In this document: positions 6,111 to 8,703 of the stretch, in pieces
Layout of the letters: every line of letters begins with the position of its first letter
Numbering within the stretch: position 1 is the stretch's first letter
Source of the DNA: Anaerotignum sp.
GTDB lineage: Bacteria; Bacillota; Clostridia; Lachnospirales; Anaerotignaceae
DNA: 8,703 nucleotides
Direction: 5' to 3'
NCBI GenBank assembly: GCA_020024255.1
Contig: JAHHTX010000080.1
Span: 1-8,703, forward strand
The notes under the pieces: model-generated
Told to the model about the DNA's origin: nothing
The model's input: only the letters and a program-made list of their open reading frames with translations
The model's database searches: none
Position numbers and translations under genes: made by a program

Positions 6111-6147
6111 AAAAAGGCAGAGACCATGCGGAAACCGCATGGTCTGC
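6111..6147 (-). terminator. Rho-independent terminator after the anti-sigma gene
   Basis: A perfect 11-base stem, AGACCATGCGG (6121-6131) with CCGCATGGTCT (6135-6145) around a 3-base loop, extends by an outer GC pair step after a 2-base bulge. On the minus strand it is followed by C and five T. The T run is short, so termination may be partial and let some transcription reach the VanZ-like gene. Confidence 0.78.
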
Positions 6148-6171
6148 ACATCATATTTTATCAATTACATT

Positions 6172-6909
6172 TTATTTACTTGCCTGTATTTCCTTTACCA
6201 TTTCCTTCATGCCTTCTTCGCCAAAGCCGCAGTCAAAACCTATCAATGCGTAATATAAATCGCCTTCGTGCCACAGATAATTTTCTACCACATTTTCTTC
6301 TACTTTGTCACTGCCATAAGAAATGACAATTTCTCCTGCCGCTTCTTTTGCTTTGTCTTCTTCGGTCAATTCATAACTAGGTGGCACAAATTTATACAAC
6401 TGTTTTATATAGCCTTCTGTTTCTTCCTCGCCTGCATCTACAAGGGGACTGCCCTGTTCTACCATGAATGACAGAAGATTACCTTTCTCATTTTCATAAG
6501 TCAAATTGATATTTTTGTATTTTTTTCCCATGCCATTGCCGTCTTCGCCAATACCTTCTGACTCACCTCGTCCACCGCTTACAAAAACATAGCCATTATG
6601 GAAAGATTCCACTGTCTTTGCATCAAATCCCAATTTTTTTTCCAATTTCTCGACATCATTATACTCATGCGTTTCAGTATAGCTATGCCCTTCTATACCT
6701 TGCAGTTTTACTGCTGCAAATGCGGTTACTGTTGAAAAACACACAATGGCTGCTGCCACAAGTAATTTTTTATGGAAAAACTTCATAGAACCTCTCTCCT
6801 TCTCTGCTTCTTTCAAAATATTTTCAGACAAATGCGATGAAACATTTATTTCCTTTACTTGTTCCGCTAATGTCTGCTTAATGTACATATCTAAGTCATC
6901 ATATTTCAT
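6172..6909 (-). CDS. Probable membrane anti-sigma factor, single-pass
   Basis: A 245-residue protein with a short cytoplasmic N-terminal region (1-46, acidic and basic helices: DLDMYIKQTLAEQVKEI and LSENILKEAEKE), one membrane helix (about 47-67, LLVAAAIVCFSTVTAFAAV) and an extracytoplasmic domain of about 175 residues. The outer part has a Gly-rich stretch (112-129), acidic patches and aromatic strands near the end (NYLWHEGDLYYALIGFDCGF). The cytoplasmic part has no HxxxCxxC zinc-binding motif, so it is not a ZAS-type anti-sigma factor. The role is inferred mainly from gene order: the start codon overlaps the end of the ECF sigma gene by 11 bases, the classic arrangement for a sigma/anti-sigma pair, and the topology fits. 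A GGAGGGGGA ribosome site precedes the ATG. The extracellular signal sensed is unknown. Confidence 0.8.
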   Translation of the reverse strand: MKYDDLDMYIKQTLAEQVKEINVSSHLSENILKEAEKERGSMKFFHKKLLVAAAIVCFSTVTAFAAVKLQGIEGHSYTETHEYNDVEKLEKKLGFDAKTVESFHNGYVFVSGGRGESEGIGEDGNGMGKKYKNINLTYENEKGNLLSFMVEQGSPLVDAGEEETEGYIKQLYKFVPPSYELTEEDKAKEAAGEIVISYGSDKVEENVVENYLWHEGDLYYALIGFDCGFGEEGMKEMVKEIQASK

Positions 6910-7459
6910 AAAAATCCCCCTCCTTGCCTTCCAGAACTGCTTTTAAGCGTTTTTTCGCTACAAAAAGTCTGGATTTTACCGTTCCTTCCAAAGAGGATGT
7001 CACCTGTGCAATCTCCTTAATGGAAAGGTCATTAAAATAATATAAGATGACTGTTGTCCGCTGTTTTGTACTCAAATTGTTTATGGCACGATATAAAGTT
7101 TCGTACATACTTTTTTCTTCTGTCGGATATTTATCCTCAGCCATCATTCCCTCTGTCTGCATTGAAATATCCGCACAAGATAGAAATTTTCCTTTTTCCT
7201 TGGCATTTTTCCATGCACAGCGAGTCAGTATTTTTAGAAACCATGACCAAAAACAAAGGGGGTCTTTCAATTTTTTGATTTGATGCAAACAGATGACAAA
7301 TGCTTCCTGCGCAATATCTTCTGCCAAAACTGCATCTTTGCTGATGAGTGCTGCCGTACGCACAGCTTTCTGCCCATATGCAGCAAATAGACTGCTGAAG
7401 GCATTTTCATCGCCATTCTGCAAACGTATCACAATGTCTGCAGTTTCTTCCCTTGTCAC
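6899..7459 (-). CDS. ECF-type RNA polymerase sigma factor (sigma-70 family)
   Basis: A 186-residue two-domain sigma factor. Region 2 spans about 20-82, with the DAVLAEDIAQEAFVICLHQI helix (42-61) that binds core polymerase and an aromatic-rich FWSWFLKILTR stretch (70-80) for promoter melting. Region 4 spans about 121-177, with the helix-turn-helix LSIKEIAQVTSSLEGTVKSRLFVAKKRLK (145-173) that reads the -35 element. Domains 1 and 3 are absent, as in ECF sigma factors. It is co-transcribed with, and overlaps, the downstream membrane anti-sigma gene, so it is expected to be held inactive until an envelope signal is received. The start is GTG at 7459, seven bases after AGGAGG. An ATG overlapping it (7461-7459) is followed directly by TGA, so that ATG cannot start the protein. 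Target genes are not shown by the sequence. Confidence 0.95.
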   Translation of the reverse strand: MTREETADIVIRLQNGDENAFSSLFAAYGQKAVRTAALISKDAVLAEDIAQEAFVICLHQIKKLKDPLCFWSWFLKILTRCAWKNAKEKGKFLSCADISMQTEGMMAEDKYPTEEKSMYETLYRAINNLSTKQRTTVILYYFNDLSIKEIAQVTSSLEGTVKSRLFVAKKRLKAVLEGKEGDFYEI

Positions 7460-7461
7460 AT
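7456..7461 (-). promoter_or_regulatory. ATG-TGA start-stop overlapping the sigma-factor GTG start
   Basis: On the minus strand the sequence AGGAGG-ATTCC-ATGTGA places an ATG five bases and the real GTG seven bases after the same ribosome site. The ATG is followed at once by the stop TGA. Ribosomes starting at the ATG would stop immediately, possibly lowering or tuning sigma-factor translation. The sequence is certain; a regulatory role is inference. Confidence 0.4.
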
Positions 7462-7574
7462 GGAATCCTCCTTTCTTTTCTTTGATGCATCTATTCTATA
7501 GAGCCAAATTTTCTAAAAAAGGTTTTATGTTTGATAAAAATTAAAAAAATTTATTCGCAACAAGAAACAGAATA

Positions 7575-7583
7575 TGATATAAT
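7575..7583 (+). promoter_or_regulatory. Extended -10 promoter of nth
   Basis: TGATATAAT is a perfect TGnTATAAT element. TTCGCA (7554-7559), 18 bases upstream, matches four of six -35 positions. Transcription would start near 7590, giving a leader of about 33 bases up to the AAGGAG ribosome site. The intergenic region 7460-7622 also has to carry the promoter for the divergent sigma-factor gene. There I see only the ambiguous minus-strand stretches AAAACC and CTCTATAGAAT, not a clear ECF or vegetative promoter. Confidence 0.68.
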
Positions 7584-7622
7584 ACCCCAAAATACAAGGA
7601 AATATGAAAAAAGGAGAAAGTT

Positions 7623-8273
7623 ATGCGAAAAAAAGAAAAGGTTATCCTTATACTGGACTTACTTCTGGAGCACTATGGCCCTACAAAATGCTATCTGAAC
7701 CACGAAAACCCATGGCAGCTGCTTATTGCCACTATGCTTTCCGCACAATGCACTGATGACAGAGTAAATATCGTGACAAAAGGTTTATTTCAAAAATACA
7801 CTTCCATACAGGATTTTGCCGAAGCAAATTTATCCGAATTAGAACAAGACATTCACTCCACAGGATTTTACCATAACAAGGCTAAAAATATCATTGCATG
7901 CTGTCAAAAACTCCTGTCCGAATTCAATGGGGAAGTTCCGTCAGATATTGATGATTTAACCTCTCTTGCAGGTGTGGGCAGAAAAACGGCAAATGTGGTA
8001 CGGGGCAACTGGTATGGGATTCCCAGTATTGTAGTCGATACTCATGTGAAACGTGTATCCAATCTTCTTGGATTAACCAAAAATCAGGACCCGGTAAAAA
8101 TTGAATACGACCTAATGAAATTAGTGCCAAAAGAGCGTTGGATTGATGTCAATACCCAGATGATTGCCCATGGCAGAAAAATCTGTATTGCACGGCGTCC
8201 CAAATGTGACGAATGTTTCTTATTCCCTCTCTGCACCGGCGGACAGACGTTAAAAAAGAAAAAATTCAAATGA
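7623..8273 (+). CDS. nth: Endonuclease III (DNA glycosylase/AP lyase)
   Basis: A full-length 216-residue Nth of the base-excision repair pathway. It removes oxidised pyrimidines from DNA and cuts the resulting abasic site. The helix-hairpin-helix LTSLAGVGRKTANVV (112-126) contains the catalytic lysine K121, and the catalytic aspartate is D139 in VVDTHVKRV. A complete four-cysteine iron-sulfur motif C-x6-C-x2-C-x5-C occupies C188, C195, C198 and C204. The N-terminal part carries the usual PWQLLIATMLSAQCTDDRVN segment (30-49). The ATG follows AAGGAGAAAG at good spacing. The Lys-rich C-terminus (LKKKKFK) ends 85 bases before the lipoprotein gene. No hairpin terminator follows, so some read-through is possible, though the next gene has its own promoter. 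Confidence 0.98.
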   Translation: MRKKEKVILILDLLLEHYGPTKCYLNHENPWQLLIATMLSAQCTDDRVNIVTKGLFQKYTSIQDFAEANLSELEQDIHSTGFYHNKAKNIIACCQKLLSEFNGEVPSDIDDLTSLAGVGRKTANVVRGNWYGIPSIVVDTHVKRVSNLLGLTKNQDPVKIEYDLMKLVPKERWIDVNTQMIAHGRKICIARRPKCDECFLFPLCTGGQTLKKKKFK

Positions 8274-8290
8274 ACCGCCAAAAAAATTTC

Positions 8291-8320
8291 TTGTATTTTC
8301 CTGTAAAAATATGTTATAAT
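8291..8320 (+). promoter_or_regulatory. Promoter of the lipoprotein gene
   Basis: TTGTAT (8291-8296), an 18-base spacer and TATAAT (8315-8320) are present, with TGT before the -10 making a perfect extended element TGTTATAAT (8312-8320). Transcription would start near 8327, leaving a leader of about 32 bases with GGGAGGAA as ribosome site. Confidence 0.7.
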
Positions 8321-8358
8321 TTCAAAAACTACATTCATTTTTTATGGGAGGAATATTT

Positions 8359-8703
8359 ATGAAACTATTTAAAAAACTTATTGCTGTTTCTATGACAGTA
8401 ACAATGGCAGTTGCTATGGCAGGCTGTGGTGGTGGCGCAGCTGGTGGCGATGATGTGGAAGCACTGCTGAAAAAAGCAAACGAAACTATGTCCACTGTAA
8501 AGAGTGCATCTATGGATATGGTGATGGACTATGGCATGAAGATGGGTGAAGAATCCATGGATATGCAGATGAACAGCAAAATTGATTACATTGAGAAAGA
8601 TGAAATCAAAATGAACATGGAAATGGACATCAAAGTGGGCGATCAGTCCATGGGTAAAACACAAGTGTATGCACAACAAGATGGTGACAGTGTCATTACC
8701 TAT
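8359..8703 (+). CDS. Methionine-rich lipoprotein, N-terminal part (cut by window edge)
   Basis: The frame is open to the end of the window, with 115 codons visible. The N-terminus is a lipoprotein signal: basic MKLFKK, a hydrophobic core (LIAVSMTVTMAVAM) and the lipobox MAGC with the lipidated cysteine at C23, followed by a flexible GGGAAGG tether. The mature part begins with a helix-like EALLKKANETMSTVKSASM, then alternating Met/charged strands (52-98). The pattern of an N-terminal helix with VKS followed by beta strands recalls the LolA/LppX-like lipoproteins common in Firmicutes (for example DUF6612-type proteins). That family link is from memory and unproven. The protein should sit on the outer face of the membrane. 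The ATG at 8359 has GGGAGGAA at good spacing. The Met content is unusual: 13 of the 93 mature residues visible. Confidence 0.85.
   Translation, partial: MKLFKKLIAVSMTVTMAVAMAGCGGGAAGGDDVEALLKKANETMSTVKSASMDMVMDYGMKMGEESMDMQMNSKIDYIEKDEIKMNMEMDIKVGDQSMGKTQVYAQQDGDSVITY

Noticed and set aside
8365..8679. Minus-strand open frame encoding a very His-rich protein opposite the lipoprotein gene
   Set aside because: His codons are the reverse complements of the many ATG and GTG codons of the Met-rich lipoprotein. No ribosome site or promoter supports it, and the plus-strand gene has a lipobox, promoter and ribosome site.
1..8703. CRISPR array, insertion sequence, tRNA, rRNA or phage genes
   Set aside because: No regularly spaced repeats, transposase motifs, tRNA-like cloverleaf or phage protein families were seen on either strand.

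Overview
The window looks like chromosomal DNA from a low-GC, endospore-forming anaerobic Firmicute of the class Clostridia. The signs are a complete spoVAC-spoVAD-spoVAE cluster, AT-rich intergenic regions with TGnTATAAT promoters, strong AGGAGG-type ribosome binding sites, and Gram-positive envelope genes (a D-Ala-D-Ala carboxypeptidase, a VanZ-like protein and a lipoprotein). Genus is not determinable by eye; a Lachnospiraceae-type relative is a guess. No mobile element, CRISPR array, tRNA or rRNA was seen.

Layout. Positions 1-1281 (minus strand) hold a probable operon comEA-like -> OmpR-family response regulator -> sensor histidine kinase, the last cut by the window edge. A divergent promoter region follows, then dacF (plus, 1440-2843), which ends in a strong hairpin terminator. 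Convergent to it is an HD-domain hydrolase gene (minus, 2900-3427), whose leader contains a large inverted repeat. Upstream of that is the forespore cluster spoVAC-D-E (minus, 3571-5410), headed by a good match to a sigma-G/sigma-F promoter. A terminator at 5499-5536 separates it from a VanZ-like gene (minus, 5593-6087). Next come another hairpin terminator and an ECF sigma factor / membrane anti-sigma pair with overlapping genes (minus, 6172-7459). Divergent from the sigma gene, nth (endonuclease III) and the start of a methionine-rich lipoprotein run on the plus strand to the window edge.

How the genes relate. Three themes share the window. The first is sporulation: SpoVAC/D/E move dipicolinic acid into the forespore and release it in germination, and DacF-type carboxypeptidases trim peptidoglycan. 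In Bacillus subtilis dacF and spoVA flank the spoIIA operon, so their closeness here may be a rearranged version of that neighbourhood. The second is envelope sensing: a two-component system, and an ECF sigma/anti-sigma pair followed by VanZ. The third is DNA handling: a ComEA-like DNA-binding protein and Nth.

Most genes are recognisable family members. The parts least explained by known biology are the HD-domain gene with its structured leader next to spoVA, the ATGTGA start-stop overlap at the sigma-factor start, the comEA/two-component gene order, and the Met-rich lipoprotein. I did not find a convincing wholly new system.
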